Positions 55,663-64,000 of a DNA stretch of 64,000 nt are shown in pieces. Positions within the stretch are counted from its first letter, which is position 1. Each line of letters begins with the position of its first letter. The DNA is from Halobacillus massiliensis. GTDB taxonomy: Bacteria; Bacillota; Bacilli; Bacillales; Halobacillaceae. Made by a program: the position numbers and the translations under genes. The notes below the pieces were generated by a model. That model was not told the origin of the DNA. It did no database searches and saw only the letters and a program-made list of their open reading frames with translations. Where the stretch lies: assembly GCF_900166625.1 (NCBI RefSeq), contig NZ_LT800499.1, positions 2,273,731 through 2,337,730 of the forward strand, in the 5' to 3' direction.

Positions 55663-56763
55663 TTAAAGTGAATTTTCATATTCTTCAAGTTCTTCATGAG
55701 TACTTGGAACCTGAATTTCTCCACTTGTAATTTTTCCTTTCCACTCTTCCACCTGTGAAACAATGTCTTCTGTCATTGCCTCTTCATTTGTGGTAGCAAT
55801 GGAGATAGCATCGTCATCAAGACCGTATTCTTTTACTTCTCCTCCAGGAAAATTCCCATTCATTGTTTCAGTTGCTACATCATTCACAGCAACATCTACA
55901 CGTTTTACCATAGAAGTAAGAGTGACATTATGGTCCCCGATTGCACCTTCTTCATGTTGATCGCGATCAACACCGATAACCCATACGTTTGCATCTGGAT
56001 TGTTCTGTTTAATGTCTTTCGCTTGAGCGAATACTCCGTTTCCCGTGGCTCCAGAAGCATGATAAATAACATCAATATCATTGTTATACATATTTGAGGC
56101 AATCAGTTTTCCTTTGTCTGCAGCAGCAAAGCTTTCTGCATACTGGACGTCTACTTGAATTTCCGGATCAACTGACTTCACTCCGGCAACAAACCCAGAT
56201 TCGAATTTGTTAATCAAATCTCCATCTTCACCGCCGATAAATCCAACTTTCTTTGTCTCTGTTTTAAGGGCAGCAGCTACTCCTGCAAGAAAGGAACCTT
56301 CATGCTCTTTAAAAGTAATGCTTACAATATTATCTCCTTCAGCCACAGAGTCTACTAAACCGAACTGGGTGTCCGGATACTGTGCAGCAACCTCTTCAAG
56401 AGCGGGCTGAAGCAGATAACCAATTCCATAAATTAGATTATAATCCTGACGAACGAGACGGCTCAGGTTCGTCGTATAATCACCCTCACTATCAGACTGG
56501 GCGTAATCAAAACCTTCCCCTTCAGTAAGTCCGTTTTCTTCACCGAAAGCCTTTAGTCCTTCCCAAGCTGACTGGTTAAACGATTTGTCATCCACACCGC
56601 CCACATCTGTAACCATAGCAGCTGAGAAATCTTCAGAGCTGCTTTCTCCCCCTTCACCGCCACTTTCTGTAGCTTCGCCTTCGTCGGAAGATCCGCAAGC
56701 AGCTAATACAAAACCGATTGATAATAGTAATGCCAGAACCATGAGAAAACGACGATTTTTCAA
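55663..56763 (-). CDS. nupN: Nucleoside-binding lipoprotein (BMP family, NupN/YufN-like)
   Basis: A 366-residue Bmp/Med-family solute-binding lipoprotein. Seen: a signal peptide ending in the lipobox LAAC (VLALLLSIGFVLAACGSS), an acidic-serine linker, and MVTDVGGVDDKSFNQSAWEG, the nucleoside-binding start. It captures nucleosides outside the membrane for NupOPQ. The start is TTG (56761-56763), with AGGGGG 8 bases upstream. The 117 bp leader to ymfC is A/T-rich; I find no riboswitch. Confidence 0.92.
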   Translation of the reverse strand: MKNRRFLMVLALLLSIGFVLAACGSSDEGEATESGGEGGESSSEDFSAAMVTDVGGVDDKSFNQSAWEGLKAFGEENGLTEGEGFDYAQSDSEGDYTTNLSRLVRQDYNLIYGIGYLLQPALEEVAAQYPDTQFGLVDSVAEGDNIVSITFKEHEGSFLAGVAAALKTETKKVGFIGGEDGDLINKFESGFVAGVKSVDPEIQVDVQYAESFAAADKGKLIASNMYNNDIDVIYHASGATGNGVFAQAKDIKQNNPDANVWVIGVDRDQHEEGAIGDHNVTLTSMVKRVDVAVNDVATETMNGNFPGGEVKEYGLDDDAISIATTNEEAMTEDIVSQVEEWKGKITSGEIQVPSTHEELEEYENSL

Positions 56764-56880
56764 GAACCTTACCCCCTAAAATTGTTAAGTCATGCGAAAA
56801 TTAAAAGAGACAAAAAATTTTGAATTTTCTCCTCAAAAAAAGCACCACCTCCTAAAAAATTTGAGGATGTAAATTCTTTC

Positions 56881-57606
56881 TTACACTCTTTTTCTTAAGA
56901 CGTGGAAACTAAATTTATCTGCCCGGAAATAATTAGAGGACAGCAGTACAGGCTCATCTTCTTTTGTGTAATGCATTTGCTTAAGCAGCAAAAGTGCCTG
57001 GTCTGGTTCACAATTTAATATTGGGGAAATTCTTTCATGATAACCAATCGGTTCGATGTCTGTTACAGCATATCCAATCTTCTTGCCAGTGAACTTCTCT
57101 ATTACACTGAAAAGAGAGTCTGCCTCCCTTATTTGTTCAATTGGAATCAGCCCTTCAGGAATACGGTCCTTACAATAAACAACAGGCTGGTGATCTGCCG
57201 TTCTCACCCGCTCCACTCGTGCAAGTCTATGTAGGGGATAGGGAGAAAAACGTCTGCGTTCATCTTCCGTAGGTTCTATTAATTCTGCGGATAAATACTG
57301 AGATCCTGGAATCATTCCCGATTTCTGAATCATTCCTGTGACACTATCCAGTTCTTCTATACCTGATGAGAAAACCGGCTTAGGATTAACAAATGTACCT
57401 ACACCGTGTCTTCTTGTTACAATTCCTTCTTCTTCAAGAATTCTTAAAGCTTCCCGCAAAGTTGCTCGGGAAACACCCAGTGATTTTGACAGCTGGAACT
57501 CAGAAGGCAGTTTCTCCTTTTCTAAATAAACTCCCGCGTCAATGTCCCGTTTTATTTGTTCGATCACTTGCAAGTACAAATGACGAGTATCTTGTCTAAT
57601 AGACAT
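56881..57606 (-). CDS. ymfC: GntR/HutC-family regulator YmfC
   Basis: 241 residues. N-terminal GntR winged helix ([36 protein letters not shown]) and a C-terminal UTRA ligand-binding domain. Located directly before nupN, it is a good candidate regulator of nucleoside uptake. Its own promoter region carries overlapping inverted repeats. In B. subtilis ymfC follows spoIIIE as here, but the nup genes are elsewhere in that genome. Confidence 0.9.
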   Translation of the reverse strand: MSIRQDTRHLYLQVIEQIKRDIDAGVYLEKEKLPSEFQLSKSLGVSRATLREALRILEEEGIVTRRHGVGTFVNPKPVFSSGIEELDSVTGMIQKSGMIPGSQYLSAELIEPTEDERRRFSPYPLHRLARVERVRTADHQPVVYCKDRIPEGLIPIEQIREADSLFSVIEKFTGKKIGYAVTDIEPIGYHERISPILNCEPDQALLLLKQMHYTKEDEPVLLSSNYFRADKFSFHVLRKRV

Positions 57607-57640
57607 AACTCTCTCACTCCAAATTCTATACCCTTTAAGG

Positions 57641-57662
57641 GTCTGAGATCAGACATCTGACG
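57641..57662 (-). promoter_or_regulatory. Candidate YmfC operator
   Basis: GTCTGA-GA-TCAGAC (57641-57654) is a perfect inverted repeat and continues into CATCTGACG, giving a second overlapping palindrome (TCAGA-CA-TCTGA). It lies 35 bp upstream of ymfC. No copy is seen before nupN. 57663-57819 shows no gene. Confidence 0.5.
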
Positions 57663-57819
57663 TATAACACATCACATTCGAGATAAATATACCACTATTT
57701 TTCTAATAAATAAATAGAATTATAGTATTTTTAAAGAATACTATCACATATTTGATAACTCAGAATTATTAAATTATTCTATAGTATCTTAAAGTTAGCA
57801 AACAGGCTTGAAATAAAAT

Positions 57820-57847
57820 AAAGTCCTGAAGATCACTCCAGGACTTT
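57820..57847 (-). terminator. Intrinsic terminator of spoIIIE
   Basis: AAAGTCCTG / CAGGACTTT, a perfect 9 bp stem with a 10-base loop, followed by T-rich sequence. Confidence 0.83.
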
Positions 57848-57856
57848 TTACTATAT

Positions 57857-60133
57857 TTAGCTTTCTTCGACCGCTTGTGATACAAGAACCTGACGCGGTT
57901 TGCTCCCTTCATACGGTCCGACTATACCATTATCTTCCATCGCATCAATTAAACGAGCTGCACGCGTGTAACCTACTCTGAAACGACGCTGTATCATAGA
58001 TACACTGGCGCTCTGCATCTCTATGACCATTTGCACGGCTTCAGGATAGAGATCATCATCCACTTCTTTCTTTTCTTCACTTTCTTCATCAGGAATCATT
58101 TCCTCCTGATACTGGGCCTTTTGCTGCTCTATACAGAAATTAACGACACGTTCTACTTCATCATCAGATAAAAATGCGCCCTGTACCCGTGTCGGTTTAT
58201 TTGAACCTACCGGTGTAAACAGCATATCACCTCGTCCTAGCAGCTTTTCTGCTCCCCCTGTATCAAGGATAGTTCTCGAATCAGTCTGGGAAGATACGCT
58301 GAACGCTATACGGGAAGGAATGTTAGCTTTAATGACTCCTGTAATTACGTCAACAGATGGACGCTGGGTGGCAATTATTAAATGAATACCTGCCGCACGA
58401 GCCATCTGCGCTAAACGCGTAATTGCGTCTTCCACATCATTGGATGCAACCATCATTAAGTCTGCCAGCTCATCTACTAACACAACGATATATGGTAGAA
58501 ACGGCTGATCATCTCCGTTTTCACGGTTGTGTTTCTTAATATATTCGTTATAACCTTCTATATTTCTCGTGCCTGAATCTGAAAATAGATCGTAACGGCG
58601 TTCCATCTCAGATACGACTTTCATCAACGCTTTCGAAGCTTTTTTCGGATCTGTAACAACGGGTGCGAGCAGATGAGGAATCCCGTTATAAACATTAAGC
58701 TCTACTTTTTTTGGATCGATCATCATCATTTTTACTTCATGGGGTTTTGCCCGCATAAGGATACTTGTAATTATTCCGTTAATACAAACACTCTTCCCGC
58801 TACCGGTAGCACCTGCAACAAGCAGGTGAGGCATACGGTTCAGCTCTGCCATAACAGCTTCACCGGAAATATCACGGCCTAAAGCAAAGTTTAATTTTGC
58901 CTCTGGATGGGCCTTCCCCGTTTCTAAAACTTCCCTTAAAGATACCATTGAAATTTCCTGGTTTGGAACTTCAATTCCTACAGCTGATTTGCCGGGAATT
59001 GGTGCCTCAATTCGAATATCTTTCGCTGCAAGTGCAAGAGCTAAATCATCATTCAAATTGACAATTTTGCTGACTTTAACTCCGATATCAGGATAAACCT
59101 CATATTTGGTTACTGACGGTCCTACGTGGACTTTCGTAACTTTAGCTTTTACGCCAAAGCTTTGGAATGTTCTCTCAAGCTTCTTAACCGTTGCCTGAAT
59201 ATGGGATCTGCCCTGGCTTTGAGGACTTGAAGTCGGTTCAGCCAATAGCTCAAATCCAGGAAGTTTATAATCCGGATTTTCCAATTCTGCAGTCGTCATC
59301 GTTTTATCGAGTGCCTGTTCATCAGCCGATCCATCTTTTTCATTTTTTTCCGGCTTCTCTGGTTTTTTATAAGCTTGATCGGTGAAATCCTGAATTATTG
59401 GTTCATATTCTTCTTCCTGGCTGACAGACTCTTCAGATGCCGTCTCCACAAGCTGCTGTGACGGAGCTTGTTCAATCACCTTTTTGCGTTTAGCAGGTTT
59501 TTTTACTGCCGGTCTTTCCTTCCTGCTATTCCACAATTCTTTTATTTTTTCACCGGCAACTGCCAGCACCTGACCTAATGAGCGCTCGGTTATAAAAAGA
59601 AACCCGATTAGAAATAAAAACAGGGAAACAATCACTGAGCCGGTCGCTGAAAACAGATAGTAAGTAATCATAAGCAAAAAAGCCCCTGTAAAGCCCCCTC
59701 CAATGCTCGTAGCGGGAAGCTCTCCCCGCATCATACCTGATAAGCGGTCCCAAGTTTCATCAAATACAGAGGCTCCGCTCTGCAGCTCATCTGCCAGTAC
59801 TTGTACATGAGTAAATAAAAGTAACCCGGTGAGTATAATATAGGTACCAATAAGACGTTTATGTAAAAAATAAGGCCACTTTCGTTTTACCATTAAATAA
59901 ATACCGACGATGAGAAAGAAAATAGATGCAATAAAATACCAGACCCCAAATAAAACCTGCCAAACATTTTCTAATCCCCCCGGTATTGCTCCATCACTTA
60001 TGACAGAAGCTCCACTCCCGAACACAGCAATAAATATAAACAAAAGCCCTACTAGTTCATATTTAATCTGCTCTTTTAAGCGAGACTGCTTTTTCGTATT
60101 GGCTTTGTTTTTTCTTCTCTTTTTCTTTGCCAC
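57857..60133 (-). CDS. spoIIIE: DNA translocase SpoIIIE (FtsK family)
   Basis: Hexameric motor that pumps the chromosome into the forespore and clears DNA from division septa. Seen: 758 residues, four N-terminal transmembrane helices (residues 25-190), a charged linker to about 300, the motor domain with Walker [13 protein letters not shown] and Walker [13 protein letters not shown], and a C-terminal gamma winged helix ([20 protein letters not shown]) that reads guiding sequences. Position between ymfC and ylzJ-tepA matches B. subtilis. Confidence 0.95.
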   Translation of the reverse strand: MAKKKRRKNKANTKKQSRLKEQIKYELVGLLFIFIAVFGSGASVISDGAIPGGLENVWQVLFGVWYFIASIFFLIVGIYLMVKRKWPYFLHKRLIGTYIILTGLLLFTHVQVLADELQSGASVFDETWDRLSGMMRGELPATSIGGGFTGAFLLMITYYLFSATGSVIVSLFLFLIGFLFITERSLGQVLAVAGEKIKELWNSRKERPAVKKPAKRKKVIEQAPSQQLVETASEESVSQEEEYEPIIQDFTDQAYKKPEKPEKNEKDGSADEQALDKTMTTAELENPDYKLPGFELLAEPTSSPQSQGRSHIQATVKKLERTFQSFGVKAKVTKVHVGPSVTKYEVYPDIGVKVSKIVNLNDDLALALAAKDIRIEAPIPGKSAVGIEVPNQEISMVSLREVLETGKAHPEAKLNFALGRDISGEAVMAELNRMPHLLVAGATGSGKSVCINGIITSILMRAKPHEVKMMMIDPKKVELNVYNGIPHLLAPVVTDPKKASKALMKVVSEMERRYDLFSDSGTRNIEGYNEYIKKHNRENGDDQPFLPYIVVLVDELADLMMVASNDVEDAITRLAQMARAAGIHLIIATQRPSVDVITGVIKANIPSRIAFSVSSQTDSRTILDTGGAEKLLGRGDMLFTPVGSNKPTRVQGAFLSDDEVERVVNFCIEQQKAQYQEEMIPDEESEEKKEVDDDLYPEAVQMVIEMQSASVSMIQRRFRVGYTRAARLIDAMEDNGIVGPYEGSKPRQVLVSQAVEES

Positions 60134-60160
60134 TTACGGCCCACCTCCCTACAGCGAAAA

Positions 60161-60202
60161 GAAGAGGATGTCGCCAGCAAGTGCCGCGACATCCTTCTCT
60201 TC
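60161..60202 (-). terminator. Hairpin terminator of ylzJ
   Basis: GAAGAGGATGTCGC / GCGACATCC-TTC-TCTTC, about 14 paired bases with a 3-base bulge, then TTTTCG on the minus strand. Confidence 0.75.
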
Positions 60203-60241
60203 GTGTATAACTGCCTCAATTATAGCATATGAAACGCTATC

Positions 60242-60460
60242 TTAGTAGTCCAGCCATTGTCCTGGTTGTAAAGATGGATCCAGAAAATCATTGGGATCTG
60301 TAGAGACGACTTGGAGGATTTGCCGTTTACCGCCTCCATGATCTAAACATTTAAGATGACCGTTTTTATGCTTTTCATAAACAATCTGCTGTGTGGAAGT
60401 ATCCATCGGAAATACGTCATGTTCACATAAAGGCGTATAATGAATCATAGAGAAATCCAT
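60242..60460 (-). CDS. ylzJ: YlzJ-like protein
   Basis: A 72-residue protein of the YlzJ family (MIHYTPLCEHDVFP and the C-terminal NDFLDPSLQPGQWL). Function unknown. Its ATG overlaps the tepA stop codon by one base (TAATG), so expression is coupled. Same order as in B. subtilis. Confidence 0.9.
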   Translation of the reverse strand: MDFSMIHYTPLCEHDVFPMDTSTQQIVYEKHKNGHLKCLDHGGGKRQILQVVSTDPNDFLDPSLQPGQWLDY

Positions 60461-61200
60461 TATTGTATCACCTGCTGATCATTTTCCTTATTTTTATCGA
60501 TCATTTCATTCAGCTTGCTCATCGCTTCTTTTACGCCTCCGACAGCATCAATCAACCCATATTCAACGGCCTGCTGGCCGACAACATTCGTACCAATATC
60601 TCTCGTAAGGTTGCCTTTTTCAAACATTAAGTTCTTAAATTTTTCTTCTTCAACATTTGAATGTCTTGTTACAAAATTTACGACACGATCCTGCATTTTA
60701 TCCATGTACTCAAAAGTTTGAGGCACTCCGATTACAAGTCCATTTAATCGAATGGGATGAATCGTCATAGTTGCCGTTTCAGCTATAAATGAATAGTTTG
60801 CAGAAACAGCAATAGGAACACCTATGGAATGGCCTCCACCTAATACAATGGATACGGTTGGTTTTGATAAGGAAGCGATCATTTCAGAGATAGCAAGTCC
60901 TGCTTCTACGTCTCCTCCTACTGTGTTTAACAACACAACGACACCCTCGATTTTAGGATTTTGTTCAATAGCAATTAATTGGGGAATAACATGTTCGTAT
61001 TTAGTAGTTTTATTTTGTGCTGGCAGCTGCATATGCCCTTCCACCTGCCCGATGATCGGTAGAACGTGAATATTTGAATCTCCCGCCTGTGGGACATTTG
61101 ACTGGCCGAGTTCTTGAATTTTCTCCACTATGGAAGACTTATCTTTTTCCTTATCAGGAGAGTTTTCCTCTGGTTTTTGACCTTCATCCATGTATGGCAT
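60460..61200 (-). CDS. tepA: ClpP-like serine protease TepA
   Basis: A 246-residue member of the ClpP/crotonase-like fold without signal peptide, known in B. subtilis as translocation-enhancing protein and also implicated in degrading small spore proteins. Seen: the serine in [12 protein letters not shown] near residue 140 and the histidine in TMTIHPIR, plus [10 protein letters not shown]. The N-terminal 45 residues are charged and variable. In B. subtilis rnjB precedes it; here the upstream kilobase holds only repeats. AAAGGGG precedes the start. Confidence 0.92.
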   Translation of the reverse strand: MPYMDEGQKPEENSPDKEKDKSSIVEKIQELGQSNVPQAGDSNIHVLPIIGQVEGHMQLPAQNKTTKYEHVIPQLIAIEQNPKIEGVVVLLNTVGGDVEAGLAISEMIASLSKPTVSIVLGGGHSIGVPIAVSANYSFIAETATMTIHPIRLNGLVIGVPQTFEYMDKMQDRVVNFVTRHSNVEEEKFKNLMFEKGNLTRDIGTNVVGQQAVEYGLIDAVGGVKEAMSKLNEMIDKNKENDQQVIQ

Positions 61201-61419
61201 AGGTGTATACCCCTTTCATGTTCCATGCTTTCTCATTAGTATGAGACAGAACGAAAGAAACATACGAAATTTCGCTTCTAGCCTTTTCGAACTTATTTTC
61301 AAAAAAAGTTTAATTTTTTAATTTTAACTCTTTATTCTACCGGTAACTCTTTTTGTTCTCTACGTCCATGTAGCATCATTGTTTCTCATAAGTCAGTGGT
61401 TCTGTTTTCGTTAATCGAG

Positions 61420-61640
61420 AAAAACGGCCTGGGGATGGACAAACTTTTGTTCTCTGCTCCCATATTTGATTCTCAAAGAATGGAGCCATCTGTTCCGTTC
61501 TCTTAATTTAGTGAATCGGGCCGGGAGAAACGACTCGCTTTCCATGGGCAAACAGTGAGTTTCCTCAAGCTAAAGCTTCCGGAATCTCACCCTTGTTCTG
61601 TGCTCCGATAAAGGCTTCTTTGATTCTCAATAATAATCCT
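61420..61640. repeat. Truncated and decayed copies of the palindromic repeat
   Basis: 61517-61606 repeats the first three quarters of arm T2 in the same orientation as 61668-61784 (GACTCGCTTTCCATGGGC, AGCTAAAGCTTCCGGAATCT). A more worn fragment starts near 61426 (GGCCTGGGG). Both are followed by similar segments ending in GTTCCG (61492-61497 and 61641-61646). No gene is seen in 61201-61419. Confidence 0.65.
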
Positions 61641-62025
61641 GTTCCGTTTGCCCGAATAACGAGAACCGGGCCAGGGGAAAGACTCGCTTTCCATGGGCGA
61701 ACGGTGAGCTTCCTCAGGCTAAAGCCTTCCGGGATCTCCCCCTGTTCTATCCTCCCATAGGAGTCTCGTCGTTTCCCCTGGCCCTTTGCGTTTATTAGGA
61801 GTAGCGGAACACAGAGTAAGAAAAGATTATTTCCTTTATAGCGGTTACTGAAACTACAGCGTTCCGTTTTATACAACCCACGGTTAAGTGGCTGGGAAAT
61901 GACGAGACTCCTGCAGGGAGATAGAGCAAGGATGAGATCCGCGAGTGGAACGAGCTAGCTCATCGGCTCCCCGCGGAAAGCGAGTCATTTCCCAGCCGCT
62001 TTACTCTACACATGATAAACGGAAT
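61641..62025 (+). repeat. 385 bp composite palindromic element, complete copy
   Basis: Bounded by GTTCCGTTTG and AAACGGAAT. It contains arm T2 (61668-61784), spacer S (61805-61866, ends CGGAAC/GTTCCG) and arm T1 (61890-61997). T1: GGCTGGGAAATGAC pairs with GTCATTTCCCAGCC, with inner stems such as GATGAG/CTCATC. T2: GGGCCAGGGGAAA pairs with TTTCCCCTGGCCC. Same length and parts as 11221-11605, in the opposite orientation. No convincing gene lies within. Confidence 0.88.
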
Positions 62026-62067
62026 AGCTCTTTCTCTATTAAAACTTATAAGGTATAAGAAAATAAC

Positions 62068-62167
62068 GGTTAGACTCCTGCAGAGAGAAGAGCCGGTTGA
62101 GATCAGCGCGTAGAACGAACCAGCTTACCGGGTTCCTCTTAAAGGCAAGTGATTTCCTATCAGCCCT
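62068..62167 (+). repeat. Degenerate T1-like repeat arm
   Basis: TTAGACTCCTGCAGAGAGAA, TTGAGATCAGCGCG and CAAGTGATTTCCTATCAGCC follow arm T1 with many changes and broken pairing. It is an old copy adjoining the complete element. Confidence 0.6.
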
Positions 62168-62216
62168 GCATTTGACCGTAATATGTAAACTTGGTTGCCC
62201 TTCCCGATAGACTAAA

Positions 62217-62247
62217 AAAACAGCAAAGCCAAAGCTTTGCTGTTTTT
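62217..62247 (-). terminator. Intrinsic terminator of dapA
   Basis: AAAACAGCAAAGC / GCTTTGCTGTTTT, a perfect 13 bp stem with a 4-base loop. It touches the dapA stop codon. Confidence 0.88.
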
Positions 62248-63115
62248 ACTCTGTTTCAATTAAGGCTTGAATAAGCTGCCGTTCTTCTTGATTTAAAGAT
62301 ACGAGAGGAAGCCTGACGCCCCCTGTGTCGATTCCTTTCATCTGCAAAGCAGCCTTTACAGGTGACGGTGATGGGGCAATAAACATTCCTTTTAACACAG
62401 GAAGAAGCCTGCGGTGAAGCTGTGCTGCTTCCTTACCTTTTCCTTCATCAAACAGGCGTAGCATTTCTTGCATTTCCAGGCCAGCGATATGTGAAGAAAC
62501 AGAGACTACTCCCCTCCCACCTATTGCATAAATGGGCAGGGTTAAATTATCGTCTCCACTGTATACCGAAAAATCTTCTTCCGTATGCTCAATGATAGCG
62601 GCTATGGCATCCAGGTCTCCTGTCGCTTCCTTAACACTAACAATATTTTCAACTTTAGAAAGCTCGATAATGGTTTCAACCGTTATCCTCACAGCAGATC
62701 GACCAGGTATATTATAAAGCATCACCGGTTTATTTATGGATTCAGCAATGGTTTTAAAGTGCTCATATAAGCCTTGCTGACTAGGTTTGTTATAATAAGG
62801 GGTTACAAGCATCACAGCATCCACCCCCGTTTTTACAGCTTTCTTAGAAAGCTCTATCGAGGCTTTAGTATTATTGCTGCCAGTGCCCGCAATTACAGGT
62901 ATGCGGCCGTTCACTGTTTGAACGACATGCTCCCAAAGCGCAACTTTTTCTTCTGAAGTCAGAGTCGGTGACTCTCCTGTTGTACCTGCGATGACTAAAC
63001 CATCAGTGCCATGGTTGATTAAGTACTCCACTAACTGAGTTGTTTTTGTGAAGTCAATGTTTCCATGGCTGTCAAAAGGTGTAACCATGGCCGTTAACAC
63101 TTTTCCAAAATCCAC
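62246..63115 (-). CDS. dapA: 4-hydroxy-tetrahydrodipicolinate synthase
   Basis: Condenses pyruvate and aspartate semialdehyde, the first step specific to diaminopimelate, lysine and dipicolinate. Seen: 289 residues, TIM barrel, GTTGESPTL near residue 44, YYNKPSQQG with the catalytic tyrosine, YNIPGR, and the Schiff-base lysine in SVKEATGD near 161. It follows dapG by 18 bp in one operon. In sporulating species the pathway also supplies spore dipicolinic acid. Confidence 0.95.
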   Translation of the reverse strand: MDFGKVLTAMVTPFDSHGNIDFTKTTQLVEYLINHGTDGLVIAGTTGESPTLTSEEKVALWEHVVQTVNGRIPVIAGTGSNNTKASIELSKKAVKTGVDAVMLVTPYYNKPSQQGLYEHFKTIAESINKPVMLYNIPGRSAVRITVETIIELSKVENIVSVKEATGDLDAIAAIIEHTEEDFSVYSGDDNLTLPIYAIGGRGVVSVSSHIAGLEMQEMLRLFDEGKGKEAAQLHRRLLPVLKGMFIAPSPSPVKAALQMKGIDTGGVRLPLVSLNQEERQLIQALIETE

Positions 63116-63133
63116 GACCTAAATCCCCTTTCA

Positions 63134-64000
63134 TTATCCAACGTTCAATTCAAAAATATCATGCAGCGCATTGACTGCGTGAATAAGGTCATCATCTTTG
63201 ACAAGCACCCAGATGGTCGTATGGGAATCGGCGGACTGAAGGATTTGTACACCGCGGTCAATTAACGTCTGAACAATTTTCGCAGTGACTCCCGGTACTC
63301 CTGTAATTCCTGCACCAACCGTTGATACTTTTGCACAGCCTTCTTTTACTTCAGGTTCATATCCAAGTTCTTCTAAAATCCCGACAGCCTGATGGGTATA
63401 AACACTGTCTATCGTATAGCTTACACCACTCGGTGAAATGTTAATAAAATCAACGGAAATATTCGCCTCTGCCATTGATTTAAATACTTCTGACTGTAAT
63501 TTTGAAGGATCTTCTTTAGACTGAACTTTAATCTGCGACAAACCGGCCATGTGAGCAATGCCAGTAACGAGACGATCCGGCAGATCTTTTCCTCTTTCGC
63601 CTTCACTTGAGGCAGAGACGAGTGTACCAGGATCATTAGAATATGTTGATCTTACTCTCATTGGCACTTTTGCATGCATGGCAATTTCCACGGCTCTTGG
63701 ATGAATGACTTTTGCTCCCTGATAGGCTAAGTTGCAGATTTCATTATATGTTACCTTATCAAGAGCACGTGCTGATTCTACGATTCGTGGATCAGCGGTC
63801 ATAATACCTTCTACATCCGTGAAAATATCAATATAATCAGCCTGCAGGGCAGCGCCAAGTGCAGCCGCACTTGTATCGCTTCCTCCCCGGCCAATTGTTG
63901 TTATATCGCCCAACTCCGTTTTACCCTGGAAGCCTGCCACAACGACCACATCCTGTGTTTCAAGCTCCTGCAGAATTCGGGTGGGGTCCATTCTTAAAAT
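63134..64000 (-). CDS. dapG: Aspartokinase I (DapG), C-terminal part
   Basis: The frame is open to the right edge (codons ATT TTA AGA precede the first ATG), so this is the last 288 or so residues of a protein of about 400. Seen: VVVVAGFQGKTELGDITTIG and GRGGSDTSAAALGAAL of the kinase domain, and two C-terminal ACT domains. Aspartokinase phosphorylates aspartate to open the lysine/threonine/methionine pathway; the DapG type is inhibited by diaminopimelate in B. subtilis. The order dapG-dapA supports this type. Confidence 0.93.
   Translation of the reverse strand: MLRMDPTRILQELETQDVVVVAGFQGKTELGDITTIGRGGSDTSAAALGAALQADYIDIFTDVEGIMTADPRIVESARALDKVTYNEICNLAYQGAKVIHPRAVEIAMHAKVPMRVRSTYSNDPGTLVSASSEGERGKDLPDRLVTGIAHMAGLSQIKVQSKEDPSKLQSEVFKSMAEANISVDFINISPSGVSYTIDSVYTHQAVGILEELGYEPEVKEGCAKVSTVGAGITGVPGVTAKIVQTLIDRGVQILQSADSHTTIWVLVKDDDLIHAVNALHDIFELNVG

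Noticed and set aside
56764-56880. Riboswitch or leader peptide before nupN
   Set aside because: There is an AGGAGG with short downstream frames and a weak CCTCAAA/TTTGAGG pairing, but no purine-riboswitch core and no convincing ORF.
61565-61876. 103-codon minus-strand ORF in the repeat region
   Set aside because: It runs through arm T2 and the spacer of the palindromic element, has no ribosome binding site and no recognisable domain. It is open only because of repeat composition.

Overview
The window is a 64 kb chromosomal segment of a low-to-moderate GC, endospore-forming member of the Bacillaceae. Gene order is largely that of the ymf-ymd-ymc-ynb-yne part of the Bacillus subtilis chromosome, and spore genes are present (cotE, spoVS, spoVK, spoIIIE, tlp, sirA). 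Acidic stretches in RodZ and CotE suggest a halotolerant lineage such as Halobacillus or a relative; that is an inference. There are no rRNA or tRNA genes, no CRISPR array, no prophage and no recognisable insertion sequence.

Layout. 1-3.4 kb: a repeat fragment, then gnd and zwf (oxidative pentose phosphate pathway). 3.6-6 kb, plus strand: plsY, folE2, yidD, yneR. 6-15 kb: a helix-turn-helix gene, a tandem-AAA ATPase with yneP and yneQ, tlp, an FbpB-like small gene, a ResA-like thioredoxin, a 385 bp repeat element, and aconitase acnA. 14.7-20.4 kb: yneK, ccdC, an orphan mrpB-like gene, ccdA, yneF, sirA, tkt, ynzC. 20.4-22.1 kb: the SOS locus, yneB plus a 31-codon membrane peptide diverging from lexA. 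22.2-30 kb: tetR, glnA-glnR, ynbB, hflX, spoVK, hfq, miaA and an XRE regulator. 30-37.6 kb: mutL, mutS, cotE, ricA, miaB. 37.7-46.2 kb: kbl-tdh, spoVS, ymdB, rny, recA, cinA, pgsA. 46-51.7 kb: rodZ, ymfK, ymfJ, ymfI, ymfH, ymfF. 52-57.6 kb: nupQPON and the GntR regulator ymfC. 57.8-64 kb: spoIIIE, ylzJ, tepA, about 1 kb of repeats, dapA and a partial dapG.

Most genes are on the minus strand and are grouped in short operons separated by clear intrinsic terminators. Readable regulatory circuits are: LexA boxes at lexA, at the small SOS gene and at recA; a GlnR box on the glnRA promoter; and strong inverted-repeat operators in front of the tetR, xre, ymfC and helix-turn-helix genes. TTG or GTG starts preceded by a good ribosome binding site are frequent (gnd, zwf, recA, tdh, yneB, nupN and others).

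Most interesting: (1) the yneA position between lexA and yneB holds only a 31-residue transmembrane peptide without a LysM domain, behind a perfect TTGACA-16-TATAAT promoter whose spacer is a LexA box; (2) a 385 bp composite repeat, two long hairpins around a 62 bp spacer and bounded by GTTCCGTT/AACGGAAC ends, occurs twice complete and in opposite orientation, with a third partial copy at the window edge; (3) the rnjB position between tepA and dapA is filled by such repeats instead of the gene.
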